A DNA stretch of 63,770 bases from an uncultured Planctomycetaceae bacterium (GTDB lineage Bacteria; Planctomycetota; Planctomycetia; Planctomycetales; Planctomycetaceae), in contig CAIYBH010000073.1 in the NCBI GenBank assembly GCA_903924405.1, forward strand, positions 1 to 63,770. The letters run 5' to 3'. Shown piece after piece: positions 17,771-26,894 of the stretch. A program made the position numbers and the translations under genes. The notes beneath the pieces are model-generated. The model saw only the letters and a list, made by a program, of their open reading frames with translations. It searched no databases and was not told the origin of the DNA. Numbering within the stretch: the first letter of the stretch is position 1; each line of letters starts with the position of its first letter.

Positions 17771-18370
17771 AGGCGGTGAGAGAGTATTGCGAAGAGGATC
17801 CCGTTTGGCTGCTCACCGATGTTTGGTGGCTGCGAATCTGATCTGGCTGATTCGACGTGTGTGCTCCGTTGCAATGCATTCATGGGCGACGAAAGTTGTC
17901 TGCAGTCCGCGGCTTGGGATGGCGTTTGGTCGCAGCGGTTGTCGGAATTTGCGTTCAGGACGCGGGGGGGCTGTGAGTGGGATGGCGAAACGATGGCAAT
18001 ATAGAAAATCAGGCTGGTTTTTGCTTGATTTTTGGGAGAAGCTTGTTCTCTGAATTCGCGGGGCAAAACCCAGGGTGAGCGTTTTGGCGGAGCGAAACGC
18101 GACTATTGCCTGGATGAAGACCGCTTCACCATCGCGGGCTGTGAGTCTATCGCGTGGGCGCGACTCAGGGCATAACTGGGGCAAAAACCGGCCGTTTTTG
18201 CCGCTAATCAGTGCCTCTTGCGGGAAATGCCGTGTTTCCTGTAAAAAACGTCGGGTGTAGCGACCTTGGCGGTACTACCGGGGGCAGGTGGACGGAGTCA
18301 GGGAACCGTTCACTGCGTAATTGTCTGGAAAAGACACTATTCAGGGGCTCCTGATAGCACGGATGCAGGA
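17771..18370. other. 600-bp intergenic stretch upstream of mreB with small hairpins
   Basis: No credible gene. It holds a short dispersed repeat (18076-18106) and a perfect hairpin GGCAAAAAC-CGGCC-GTTTTTGCC (18180-18202). The mreB promoter should be here, but no clear -35/-10 pair was found. Confidence 0.5.
18080..18106. repeat. short dispersed hairpin repeat, copy 1
   Basis: GCGTTT-N10-AAACGC hairpin followed by GACTAT. The 18-base core GGAGCGAAACGCGACTAT (18089-18106) recurs exactly at 48302-48319, again with a hairpin arm on its left. Both lie in intergenic DNA. Confidence 0.6.
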
Positions 18371-19420
18371 ATGCTGGGCTGGCTTCGCAAACGACTTTGT
18401 GCCGATCTGGCGATCGACCTCGGCACAACATCGACCCGGATTGGAATGCCGGGGGAGGGCATCCGTCTGGATGAGCCTTCTGTCGTTGCGATTGTCCGCA
18501 GTGGACAACGTGTCGCTGGCCGCGGGACGGCCGTCGGAAAACTCGCAGCACAGATGCTGGGACGCACGCCAGAGGGGATTCAGGCTGTCCGTCCGCTGCG
18601 GCATGGCGTGATTCATGATTTCGAGTTGTGTGAAATTATGCTTCGGTACTTTCTTTCGAAAGCGCTGGGCAATACTCGTGGATTTCGTCCACGCGTGCTG
18701 ATTTCTGTGCCGGGTGGTATCAGTGCAGTGGAACGCCGTGCGGTGTTTAACAGCGCGGAAAGAGCGGGGGCAGGGCGCATCTGGTTGATTGATGATTCCC
18801 GAGCGGCGGGCATTGGCGCCGGACTTCCGGTGTCTGAGCCACTTGCCAGTATGGTTTGTGACATTGGTGGAGGAACGACGGACGTTGCGGTTCTGAGTCT
18901 GGCGGATGTGGTGGCTACGCAGTCGATTCGAACGGCAGGGGATGTCATGGACGACGCGATTGTGCGGTGGATGCGTCGTCGTTATTCGCTGAGGATCGGG
19001 GAGTTGACTGCGGAGCATGTGAAGACGTCGATCGGGAGTGCTGCGCCGCTTGAGCATGAGCTCACACAGGAAATCAGCGGACTGGATACGGCAAGTGGCA
19101 TTCCGCGCAAGTCACTGGTGACCAGCGAAGAGGTTCGCGAAGCGTTGTCGGAACCTCTGATGGAAATTGTGGAAGCGATTCGCAGGACAATTGAGCGTTG
19201 CCAGCCGGAGCTGATTGCTGACCTGGCCGACACTGGGTTGGTGCTGACCGGTGGCGGTGCAATGCTGAGGGGGATTGATCGTTTTCTGAGTCAGCACCTT
19301 GGGATTCCTGTTCGGATTGCTGAGTCGCCTCGCACGGCGGTCACGCGGGGGGCCATGATATGTCTTGATCATCTGGATCGATGGCGAAGTGGGCTGGATG
19401 ATGGATTGAGGGTGGCCTGA
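18371..19420 (+). CDS. mreB: rod-shape determining protein MreB
   Basis: 349 residues from ATG 18371, chosen because the product then starts LGWLRKRLCADLAIDLGTT, in register with MreB families; a TTG at 18266 would add 35 unrelated residues. Actin-fold motifs are all present: phosphate-1 DLAIDLGTTSTRIG, phosphate-2 CDIGGGTTDVAVLS and adenosine GLVLTGGGAMLRGI. MreB polymerises under the inner membrane and guides lateral cell-wall synthesis. It heads an operon with mreC (40-base gap), mreD (4-base overlap) and mrdA. The ribosome binding site is poor (AGGA touches the ATG). The call is firm. Confidence 0.95.
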   Translation: MLGWLRKRLCADLAIDLGTTSTRIGMPGEGIRLDEPSVVAIVRSGQRVAGRGTAVGKLAAQMLGRTPEGIQAVRPLRHGVIHDFELCEIMLRYFLSKALGNTRGFRPRVLISVPGGISAVERRAVFNSAERAGAGRIWLIDDSRAAGIGAGLPVSEPLASMVCDIGGGTTDVAVLSLADVVATQSIRTAGDVMDDAIVRWMRRRYSLRIGELTAEHVKTSIGSAAPLEHELTQEISGLDTASGIPRKSLVTSEEVREALSEPLMEIVEAIRRTIERCQPELIADLADTGLVLTGGGAMLRGIDRFLSQHLGIPVRIAESPRTAVTRGAMICLDHLDRWRSGLDDGLRVA

Positions 19421-19460
19421 GTGGTGCAGGCGGGAAGGTCAGTGATGGGATGTTGGTACG

Positions 19461-20486
19461 ATGCGAACTGAAAGCAACCAGCTGAGGTTATGGTTGACAG
19501 CGGCAGGCCTTGCTGGATTGTCGTTGATCGCTGCTGCGGCGGACCAGCTTGGTATGCTGGGGGCGATCCGGCCATCGCTGCACGACATAATTTCTCCCGG
19601 ACGTCTGGTTCTGCTGGCATTGACGTCGCCCCCGAAGCCTGACGTGAATTCGGGCGATTTGTCTGAGCAACCTCGAACTGCGGAATCAGGAGAAAATCGG
19701 GAAGCGTTGCTGCGTCGCCTGATGATTGAAAACGCACGACTGCGTCGGGATCTCCAGCGTGACCGGGTTCGATTTGGTGTGACGGAGGCAGACTCGGTGC
19801 GGGAGACGATGCTGAGGCTGGATGCTATACCAGCCAAAGTGATCAGCAGTCGTGACGGAATGCCTGCGGTACTGAAGGAACTCCTGGTCGATGTCGGCAG
19901 GACGCAGGGCATCACTCGTTCTGAACTTGTGTTGCAGGGGTCGGGAAGCCTGGTGGATGTCGGAACATCCGGTAATGTGCAGCCCGGAGACCGTGTGCTG
20001 GACGGATTGACGGTCATCGGTCGGATCGAAAAGGTCGCGCGGTGGGTGAGTCTGGTTCAGCCCGTGACTGCGAGTGGATTTCGCTCTCAGGTGATGCTCT
20101 TAAGACGTACGCCCGAAGGTTATCACCTTGGTGCAAAGGGGGTGCTCGAGGGGACAGGCAATCGGGATGTTCGCCTGACCGGCATTGCCCATACAGAGCC
20201 CGTTGCCGTTGGCGATGATGTGGTGAGTGTCGGGGTGGAAGGTTTAAATGGTCCGTGTCTGTATTTCGGGGAGGTAACCAGTGCGAATTTCACGGCAGGC
20301 GGCCAGTGGGAAATCCTCGTGACTCCCGCAGTGGATCCGGAAGAAACTCAGGACGTTCAGATCCTGCGGTGGGAGTTGGATTCCAGCGAGGCCGAACCGC
20401 ATTCAGCTTCGTTGAGTCGCAGAAATTCGTCGGCGGATGCTGAGGGATTTAAAGCTCGCCGTATGGTTGCAGGAGATGGTCCATGA
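19461..20486 (+). CDS. mreC: rod-shape determining protein MreC
   Basis: 341 residues. One N-terminal membrane segment (about 9-26) is followed by a short coiled coil (about 75-110, LMIENARLRRDLQRDRVRF) and two beta-barrel domains. The MreC signature appears as LLVDVGRTQGITRSELVL, VQPGDRVLDGLTVIGRIE, then VVSVGVEGLNGPCLYFGEV near the end. MreC is a periplasmic scaffold linking MreB and MreD to PBP2. The last four bases overlap the start of mreD. The C-terminal tail of about 35 residues is polar and not conserved. Confidence 0.93.
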   Translation: MRTESNQLRLWLTAAGLAGLSLIAAAADQLGMLGAIRPSLHDIISPGRLVLLALTSPPKPDVNSGDLSEQPRTAESGENREALLRRLMIENARLRRDLQRDRVRFGVTEADSVRETMLRLDAIPAKVISSRDGMPAVLKELLVDVGRTQGITRSELVLQGSGSLVDVGTSGNVQPGDRVLDGLTVIGRIEKVARWVSLVQPVTASGFRSQVMLLRRTPEGYHLGAKGVLEGTGNRDVRLTGIAHTEPVAVGDDVVSVGVEGLNGPCLYFGEVTSANFTAGGQWEILVTPAVDPEETQDVQILRWELDSSEAEPHSASLSRRNSSADAEGFKARRMVAGDGP

Positions 20487-20998
20487 AATTCCTGTTGTGG
20501 TGTCTGTTGACGGCGTGGTGCGCGCTTGTGCTGGAGATGGCGTTTTCTGACGTCTTGCCGCGTGGTGCGATCTTTGTTCCGCTGGTGGGGGCCATTTTGC
20601 TCTGGGCACCTACCGTGCGTGGGCTGATGACGGGAGGTTTGCTACTGCTGCTGGACTGGATCGCAAGGCCGACGCTGATGCCGGTTGTGCCATTTTTGAT
20701 TCCCGTCGTGGCGACTGCGATGGTCGCGGTGCGCGGGACGAGTCGTCTGTATCAGCAGCCACGCGTTCGAATGAGACTTCCAGAGGCGTTTCAGCTTCCC
20801 TGTCTGGTTGTGATCGCCATGCTCTGCGACCAGGTGAGCCAGATTCCGATCAGCGCGTGGCAGTCGTGGGAGTTGGTGCTGTGGGGGGCATGGCAGAAGC
20901 TGCAGCCTGTAATGTTGGTGGCAGTCCCGCTGAGCGCTGGTCTGGCATTACTGATGAAACTGGCGGAAGAGACCGGCCTGCGTCGAGTGACGGCCTGA
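20483..20998 (+). CDS. mreD: MreD-like membrane protein
   Basis: 171 residues with about five hydrophobic segments (WCLLTAWCALVLEMAF near the N terminus, FVPLVGAILLWAP, LMTGGLLLLLDWIA, MPVVPFLIPVVATAMVAV, and a final AVPLSAGLALLM). MreD sequences are poorly conserved, and the identification rests mainly on size, topology and position between mreC and the PBP2 gene. The ATGA overlap with mreC indicates translational coupling. Confidence 0.82.
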   Translation: MKFLLWCLLTAWCALVLEMAFSDVLPRGAIFVPLVGAILLWAPTVRGLMTGGLLLLLDWIARPTLMPVVPFLIPVVATAMVAVRGTSRLYQQPRVRMRLPEAFQLPCLVVIAMLCDQVSQIPISAWQSWELVLWGAWQKLQPVMLVAVPLSAGLALLMKLAEETGLRRVTA

Positions 20999-21023
20999 TG
21001 CGGGGCCCCAGGGACTTTTGTTC

Positions 21024-23312
21024 ATGCGAAACTCGCTGCTGAATCCTGTGTTTAACGAGTCTGCGGAGGCGACTGGCACGTGGAGAGCCGGTGAGCCGTG
21101 GCGTGTCTATCTGCTGGGGGTTGGATTTAGTCTGGGTCTTGTTGCGATCCTGTATCGTGTCTCGCAGGTTCAGGCCGAGTTACCCGACGCATACCTGACG
21201 GCTCTGCAGGCCACGACCACCGAGGACGCGATCTTACCGGCGACCGATGGTCGTATTCTGACCGATTCGCAGGTGCTGGCGGAGGATGAAGAACATTGTG
21301 CTGTCCAGTTGCATTATCGCTGGCTGCAGGAGGTACCGGACGACGGCTGGCTGAAGCTGCAGGTTAGGCAGCGATTGAATCGGGAGGAACGCCGGGATGA
21401 CGATCTGGTACGACGAACGGAGCAGCGCATCCTGTATGAACGCGATACGATGCTGTCGACGCTCAGCAGTGTGACCGGCACCCCTGCTGTCGAACTGCAG
21501 GCCACGCGACAGCGAATCGAGCAGAAGATTCAGAAGATCATCCGGAACGTGAATTCCCGTACTAATGCCGCACCTGCTGATGAAACTTTGATCTCAGACG
21601 AGGATACAGAATACTCTTCCGAATCAGCAGGTTGGCTGTTTCGTTGTGCCTCTGCAATTCGTGAGGCACTGACGACCCCCCCCAGCCGTAATGAACGGGA
21701 TCGGATCATCATCCGTGAAGAGGAATCATGGCACACGGTACTTGATGAGATCCCCGCAACGAAGGCAGCGTTGATCAGTGAGCATCCGGAACGGTTTCCC
21801 GGAGTCCGCATTCTGACAACCACACGTCGAACGTATCCTCAGCCGGATGTTGCCGTACATCTGGTGGGCGCCCGAACTCGGAATTCCTCGGCAGATGCAC
21901 CGACATCTGCGGGAGACACAAACCAGGAGCGACATGGGCGATTTGGTGTTGAGAAGAGTTATGAACATCGAATTGCCGGTATTCCGGGTTTGCAGCGAAC
22001 CATCAGGGATCGTCGACAGCGGATTGTCTCGACAGAGCGTGTGAGGGAGCCCATCGGCGGACGTGATGTTCTGTTGACCATTGACCTTCAACTGCAACTG
22101 CTGGCAGAACATTTGCTGGCAGAGGCGTTGGGGGACAGCGAGCATCAACTTCTGCTGTCGGAATCGGAAAGTGAAGCTGCGAATTCCGACGCACTGGTAC
22201 CGCCGGAGCCTGAGCATATTCCCGTTGGGGGAAGTGTGGTGGTGATGGAAGCGGACACTGGCCGTTTGCTGGCGCTTGCCAGTGCGCCGGAATTCGACCT
22301 GACAATGTTCAGTCATGGTACGGAAGAACAGTGGCTTGCAGTCAATAATGATAGTCGGCGTCCTTTTGTTTCGCGTTTTCTGGCCATGGCGATTCCACCG
22401 GGTTCAACCTGGAAAATTGTCACAGCACTTGCGGGATTACAGACACAGACAATCACTCCACAGTTTTCCTTTGACTGCCAGGGCTTTCTGAAGAATCCGG
22501 ATGAGCATCGTTGTCTGCTGTTCCGTCTTCACGGCCGGGGGCATGGAGCGGTGAATCTGAAAAGTGCGCTCGCACAATCCTGCAACGTCTATTTTTTCGA
22601 TGCGGCCGTGCGTATGGGAACAGAACCGCTGGTGCAGTGGAGTGAGCGGCTTGAGTTTGGGCAACCCACGGGGATAGATCTGCCATTTGAACGCGGTGGT
22701 ACAGTTCCGCAGCCACCCGACATGAGTGCCGCGCGCAGCGAGTCGGCTCGTAAACGGTTTGAACGTGAGGCCGCTGGAATTGCAATTGGTCAGTCACGAC
22801 TGACGGTGACTCCGCTGCAGATGGCGCGTTTGATGGCCTTTGTTTCCAATGGCGGTTGGCTTGTCACACCACACGTGGTCAGTGAGGAAGGAACATCCCG
22901 CAGAGTGGACCAGACAGATGACGCGCCGCGTGGCTGGCACCGGACCCAGGTAGCAGGTGTTCTCCCCGAATCTCTGACCGCCATCCGTGAGGGACTCTTT
23001 GCTGCTGTGGAAGACCCCATGGGGACTGGATTTCGGACAATTCGCGTCCCCGGCGTTCGGATTGCAGGGAAAACAGGGACTGCAGAATCGTCGCCGGGAA
23101 AGCCCGATCATGCGTGGTTCACGGGTTACTTTCCGGCTGATCGGCCCCGTTATGTAGTTGTCGTGGCACTGGAGCACGGCGGCTCTGGTGGGCGTGCCGC
23201 GGGCCCCCTGGCTCGGGAGCTGGTGCGATCCATGCGTGATCGAGGAATGCTGCAGGATGCCGCGTTTTCTGTTTCCGGGGCGGATTCGTTGACGCCACCG
23301 GCGCCTCCCTGA
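21024..23312 (+). CDS. mrdA: penicillin-binding protein 2 (elongasome transpeptidase)
   Basis: 762 residues from ATG 21024 (AGGGA upstream); TTG 21018 is possible. One N-terminal membrane segment (about 30-48), a dimerisation domain starting at LPATDGRILTDSQVLAED, and a C-terminal transpeptidase with all three active-site motifs: S461-T-W-K464, S519-C-N521 and K683-T-G685. PBP2 crosslinks new peptidoglycan during lateral growth. The protein is about 130 residues longer than the usual 630. Extra, charged sequence (about residues 90-250) lies between the first and second parts of the dimerisation domain. It closes the mreBCD operon; no rodA follows in the window. Confidence 0.93.
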   Translation: MRNSLLNPVFNESAEATGTWRAGEPWRVYLLGVGFSLGLVAILYRVSQVQAELPDAYLTALQATTTEDAILPATDGRILTDSQVLAEDEEHCAVQLHYRWLQEVPDDGWLKLQVRQRLNREERRDDDLVRRTEQRILYERDTMLSTLSSVTGTPAVELQATRQRIEQKIQKIIRNVNSRTNAAPADETLISDEDTEYSSESAGWLFRCASAIREALTTPPSRNERDRIIIREEESWHTVLDEIPATKAALISEHPERFPGVRILTTTRRTYPQPDVAVHLVGARTRNSSADAPTSAGDTNQERHGRFGVEKSYEHRIAGIPGLQRTIRDRRQRIVSTERVREPIGGRDVLLTIDLQLQLLAEHLLAEALGDSEHQLLLSESESEAANSDALVPPEPEHIPVGGSVVVMEADTGRLLALASAPEFDLTMFSHGTEEQWLAVNNDSRRPFVSRFLAMAIPPGSTWKIVTALAGLQTQTITPQFSFDCQGFLKNPDEHRCLLFRLHGRGHGAVNLKSALAQSCNVYFFDAAVRMGTEPLVQWSERLEFGQPTGIDLPFERGGTVPQPPDMSAARSESARKRFEREAAGIAIGQSRLTVTPLQMARLMAFVSNGGWLVTPHVVSEEGTSRRVDQTDDAPRGWHRTQVAGVLPESLTAIREGLFAAVEDPMGTGFRTIRVPGVRIAGKTGTAESSPGKPDHAWFTGYFPADRPRYVVVVALEHGGSGGRAAGPLARELVRSMRDRGMLQDAAFSVSGADSLTPPAPP

Positions 23313-23365
23313 TTCAGTCATTCCGCGTCCGGTCGGCTTTGACAGGCGCGACATCAGGAGGGAAG

Positions 23366-24991
23366 ATGTGCACGGCGGATTTATCACTTCAGTCTCGTTC
23401 TGCACACCGTTTTCAAAGCCCCGTCACTATGACTCGTCCGCCGCTCGCTCGCATGCGACAAATTCTGCTGAGTTGTTTTCTGGTCTTTAACGGCGTGGCG
23501 GCACTGGCCACGGATGACCTGCTGCATCTTACGGGACGTGTCCGCACGGAAGTTTCACCGGGTGCAGGTTTGTGGCACACCACGTCGCAGTCGCTGGCAT
23601 GGAAGCCGGCAGAGACCTGCATCGTTGTCTGCGATATGTGGGATGACCACTGGTGTAAGCCCTCAGCGGCTCGTGTGGCAGAACTCGCTCCACATATGAA
23701 TGAAGTCATCCGTAGCGCTCGCCAGCGAGGCGTTCTGATTCTGCATTGTCCGAGCGATACTATGGACTTTTACAAAGATACTCCGCAGAGACAACGAGCT
23801 CAGGCGGCTCCCGTGTTTCCTACTGAAAAGCCGCTTGAACGCTGGGTTCGACTGATTCCGGAACGAGAAGGAAACGCACTGCCCATCGATGACAGCGACG
23901 GAGGTTGTGATTGCGATCCTCCGGTCAGTAGTCACCGCGCATGGACTCGTCAGCATCCGGCACTTGAAATTCATGATGAAGATGCCATCACTGACAGCGC
24001 CGAGGCCTTTTACCTGATGAAACAACGAGGCATCCGGAATGTGATCGTCATGGGAGTGCACACCAACATGTGCGTCCTTGGCCGACCATTTTCGATCCGC
24101 CAGATGGTGCTGCAGGGGCAGAATGTTGTCCTGATGAGAGATATGACAGACTCCATGTATAATCCGCCCCGCTCCCCCCAGGCCTCGCACTTTGGAGGAA
24201 CTGATCTGGTGGTGCGCCACATCGAACAGTTCTGGTGCCCGACGGTTCTCAGCACCGATATCACGGGCAAGGCGCCGTTCCGATTTGCTGAGGATCGGCG
24301 ACCCCACGTCGTGATTGTTGCTTCTGAACCCGAGTATCGCACAGAAGTCTCGCTCACCAGTTTCGAAAGAGAACTCTGGAAGGACTTTCGTGTCTCGATG
24401 GTTTACGGAGACAGCATGGATGGAAGCCTGCTGCCCGGACTTGATGTTCTCAAGTCTGCTGACTTGCTGCTGCTCAGCGCTCGCCGACGAACTCTCCAGC
24501 CGGAACAACTGGCAATCTTCAGGGACTTTATCGCATCCGGCAAACCAGTCGTCGGGATCCGTACGGCCAGCCATCCGTTTCATTTGCGAAATCAGAAGCC
24601 GCCTCAGGGACGTGTGGACTGGCCCGGATTCGATGCTGAGGTGAACGGCGGTCACTATACCAATCACCATGGGGCAGGCCCGACGACCACGTTGGTGGCG
24701 GCGAGTGATCGCGCGGTACTGCATCCCATTCTGAGGGATGTTGATGTTGCCGGTCTGAAGGGTATGGGCTCCCTCTATCAGGTCAGCCCTCTGGCCAGTT
24801 CAACCGAACCGTTGCTCATCGGCCAGATACCGGAAAAATCGCCGGAACCAGTCGCATGGCTCAACCGGCGCAATGATGGGGGGCTTACCTTTTACACGTC
24901 TCTTGGGCACACAGGGGATTTCGAACAACCCGCGTTTCGCCGATTACTGTTGAACGCCTGCCGCTTCCTCACAGCAGAGTCGACTCCCTGA
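23366..24991 (+). CDS. secreted isochorismatase-like hydrolase fused to a ThuA-like domain
   Basis: 541 residues from ATG 23366, which has a strong AGGAGG; ATG 23429 and 23453 are alternatives nearer the signal peptide (RQILLSCFLVFNGVAALA). Residues about 75-285 form a cysteine hydrolase of the isochorismatase family: the acidic motif VVCDMWDD, and the catalytic Cys236 in VIVMGVHTNMCVLGRPF. Residues about 310-540 match ThuA (class I glutamine-amidotransferase-like fold): PHVVIVASEPEYRTE, LLLLSARRRTLQPEQL, GKPVVGIRTASHPF, NGGHYTNHHG, and a final GLTFYTSLGHTGDF. ThuA proteins are linked to sugar metabolism. The fusion implies both domains act outside the cytoplasm on one pathway, substrate unknown. 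It lies 53 bases after mrdA but is functionally unrelated. Confidence 0.87.
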   Translation: MCTADLSLQSRSAHRFQSPVTMTRPPLARMRQILLSCFLVFNGVAALATDDLLHLTGRVRTEVSPGAGLWHTTSQSLAWKPAETCIVVCDMWDDHWCKPSAARVAELAPHMNEVIRSARQRGVLILHCPSDTMDFYKDTPQRQRAQAAPVFPTEKPLERWVRLIPEREGNALPIDDSDGGCDCDPPVSSHRAWTRQHPALEIHDEDAITDSAEAFYLMKQRGIRNVIVMGVHTNMCVLGRPFSIRQMVLQGQNVVLMRDMTDSMYNPPRSPQASHFGGTDLVVRHIEQFWCPTVLSTDITGKAPFRFAEDRRPHVVIVASEPEYRTEVSLTSFERELWKDFRVSMVYGDSMDGSLLPGLDVLKSADLLLLSARRRTLQPEQLAIFRDFIASGKPVVGIRTASHPFHLRNQKPPQGRVDWPGFDAEVNGGHYTNHHGAGPTTTLVAASDRAVLHPILRDVDVAGLKGMGSLYQVSPLASSTEPLLIGQIPEKSPEPVAWLNRRNDGGLTFYTSLGHTGDFEQPAFRRLLLNACRFLTAESTP

Positions 24992-25082
24992 GTCGAGTTC
25001 TGCGTTTCCAGCAAAAGTTGTACGGCAGTCAACCAGGGGAATCCTGTTGCCTGGTCAGCCGGAACGGACAGAGATCCGGAGT

Positions 25083-25625
25083 TCAGGAGGCCGTGGGTGC
25101 CACTCGGTCGTCCTGAAACGACTGCACAAACAACATGGCGGCGCCAATCACCAGAAACGAATCCGCGAGGTTGAAAATCGCCCAGTCGAAGCTGCCAAAC
25201 ATAAAGTGCAGAAAATCTCTCACCGCCAGAGCTGGCCGATCCTCGCCAGGAAACGAGACGCCGTGTAACCCCAGTCGATCATACAGATTGCCCAGCGTGC
25301 CTCCGGCGACCTGACCCAGTGCCAGGGTCAGCCATAAACTACGGGCCGCACCGTGGACAAACAACCAGTACAGAATCCCGAAAAAGGCCAGCACACTCAG
25401 TGCTGCAAACCAGAGTGCGAATCCCTGACCGAGCCCCCAAAGGGCGCCCCGATTCAAGCTTGTATGCAATTCAAATCGGACCCAGGTGTCCAGAAGCCAG
25501 CCAGTTCTTTGAAATGGCCCACCCATGCGTTCGAACACGAGGGTTTTGCTGCCCAGGTCGATTCCCAGGCAGACGGCCGTCAGTAATGAAAAAATGACGA
25601 TGCGGCTGCGAGGATAGCGTTCCAT
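25083..25625 (-). CDS. lspA: lipoprotein signal peptidase (SPase II)
   Basis: 180 residues, with four membrane segments (about 9-24, 70-90, 95-112, 145-170). Catalytic aspartates are D116 in GNLYDRLG and D155 in FNLADSF, the two conserved LspA motifs. It cuts prolipoproteins before the lipidated cysteine; predicted clients in this window are the lipobox proteins at 7575-9527 and 10179-10634. Its ATG shares one base with the stop of the upstream DksA-like gene (TGATG), so translation is coupled. Normal size for the family, so a firm call. Confidence 0.95.
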   Translation of the reverse strand: MERYPRSRIVIFSLLTAVCLGIDLGSKTLVFERMGGPFQRTGWLLDTWVRFELHTSLNRGALWGLGQGFALWFAALSVLAFFGILYWLFVHGAARSLWLTLALGQVAGGTLGNLYDRLGLHGVSFPGEDRPALAVRDFLHFMFGSFDWAIFNLADSFLVIGAAMLFVQSFQDDRVAPTAS

Positions 25626-26014
25626 CAGCGACGCTTTTCCTTCTCACGCTCGCACTCGATGCAGTTGCGAGCGTAGGGAATGACCTGCAGCCTGGCACGT
25701 GGGATGCGCGAACGGGACTCTGGTTTTCCCTGTTCACTGCACATTTCGCAGAGACCATAGGTCCCGTCATCCAGTTTTTTCAACGCGTGGTTGATTTCGT
25801 CGAGTACTCCCTCGTCGCTTTCCACCAGTTGCAGCGAGAATTCCAGATCCCACGCGTCGGACCCCATTTCCGCCATGTGGTTTGACGACCGCTGGTCGTT
25901 GCCGGACTCAGATCCCGAAAAGGCCTCTTCCTTGAGCTGCTCCACATCACCTCGAATTCTCGCACGCAACAGTTTAAGCAGCGTCCGGAACTCACTGAGT
26001 TCTTCAGGCTTCAT
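25625..26014 (-). CDS. DksA/TraR-family zinc-finger protein
   Basis: 129 residues. The N-terminal two thirds are helical (coiled coil, with the SDAWDLEFSLQLVE block of YteA-type members). The C terminus carries a four-cysteine zinc site, C89-X2-C92 and C118-X2-C121, with the family sequence around RLQVIPYARNCIEC. DksA-type proteins bind the RNA polymerase secondary channel and modulate transcription initiation. Paralogues next to lspA are common in planctomycetes and relatives. A good promoter lies at 26076-26104. Confidence 0.9.
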   Translation of the reverse strand: MKPEELSEFRTLLKLLRARIRGDVEQLKEEAFSGSESGNDQRSSNHMAEMGSDAWDLEFSLQLVESDEGVLDEINHALKKLDDGTYGLCEMCSEQGKPESRSRIPRARLQVIPYARNCIECEREKEKRR

Positions 26015-26075
26015 TTCCAGATTGACTCCGAATGGGGGCTGGACGCAGGGAACACAAGCCCTGCGGTAGCGGCTG

Positions 26076-26104
26076 ATTATTCAGGAGGTCTCGCCCGTGG
26101 TCAA
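26076..26104 (-). promoter_or_regulatory. sigma-70-type promoter for the dksA-like/lspA operon
   Basis: On the minus strand TTGACC, 17 bases, then AATAAT. The -10 box is about 60 bases upstream of the DksA-like ATG. Both hexamers are one mismatch from consensus, with ideal spacing. Confidence 0.6.
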
Positions 26105-26485
26105 GGAACTGCCCCGATCGCTCTGCTATTCACCCGGAAAAGTCTGCAATGTCCATGGAATTCGGGGTGCAATACAGCGGAATTCTGCGACAAATACTCG
26201 TTGAAAACTGCTCAAAATGCCCGATGTGCCTGTTTGTACGCACTGAAACAGCCCCACCGCAATTCCGTATCGGGGGCCAGTGATGTGACAGTCGTTACAT
26301 CCGGATTGGCAGGAATGGCCGTTTTTCTTCCTACGGCTGCTGCAAAAGGATCTCTGAAAAACTCTTCAAACTTGCATTTCCCGCCGGTCCGAACACAGAT
26401 ACGTGAGAATGCAGTCCCGCCTGATTCGAAATCCGCTCGCAGGGCGTGCATCGCAATGTCATTCAGTGTCTCAAAAAAAGGGTCG

Positions 26486-26539
26486 GAAGTTCTTCCGAGG
26501 AAAAGAACTTCTTGACTACACTCGCAGCACCGGTATCTT
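26486..26539 (+). promoter_or_regulatory. inverted repeat abutting a sigma-70-type promoter
   Basis: TTGACT (26512-26517), 16 bases, TATCTT (26534-26539). Directly before the -35 box lies a perfect dyad GAAGTTCTT-N8-AAGAACTTC (26486-26511), placed where an activator could bind. It likely drives the gene at 26895 with a long leader. Confidence 0.45.
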
Positions 26540-26894
26540 CATCAAAAGTCGCCCGTTTTTCCTTGTTTTACCCGGAATTCGGTCGCAACGAAGAGAATCT
26601 GGCTGCATATCAGTGCCTCAGGGAAGGACTCCGGGGTGCACACGGACTGTGGGCTCGGCCCGTTCTGTGCGTGGTTCAGGTCTCCGACTGGTTACTGCAT
26701 GGCTGCAGGCCTCCCGTCGACCCCCCGGCAATCGATTTCGGATTCTGCTCCTCCGCATTTCTGAAATCTCCGCCGGATCCCGAGTGTTTGTCGCGACCAC
26801 TCTTCTGGAATCTTTCCCGAAGAGGTTCGCTGGTTTGTCCCCCTGGGGATGACATTGAACGGCCGTTATCGGCTGTCTGGAATGAGGTTCAGTC

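Larger units (their letters stand above)
26015..26894. other. 880-bp intergenic stretch between divergent operons
   Basis: Contains the minus-strand promoter for dksA-lspA and a probable plus-strand promoter at 26512-26539. Several ORFs of 80-160 codons occur but lack family signatures, Shine-Dalgarno sites or signal peptides. A 5' leader of about 350 bases would precede the coiled-coil gene. Confidence 0.5.
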
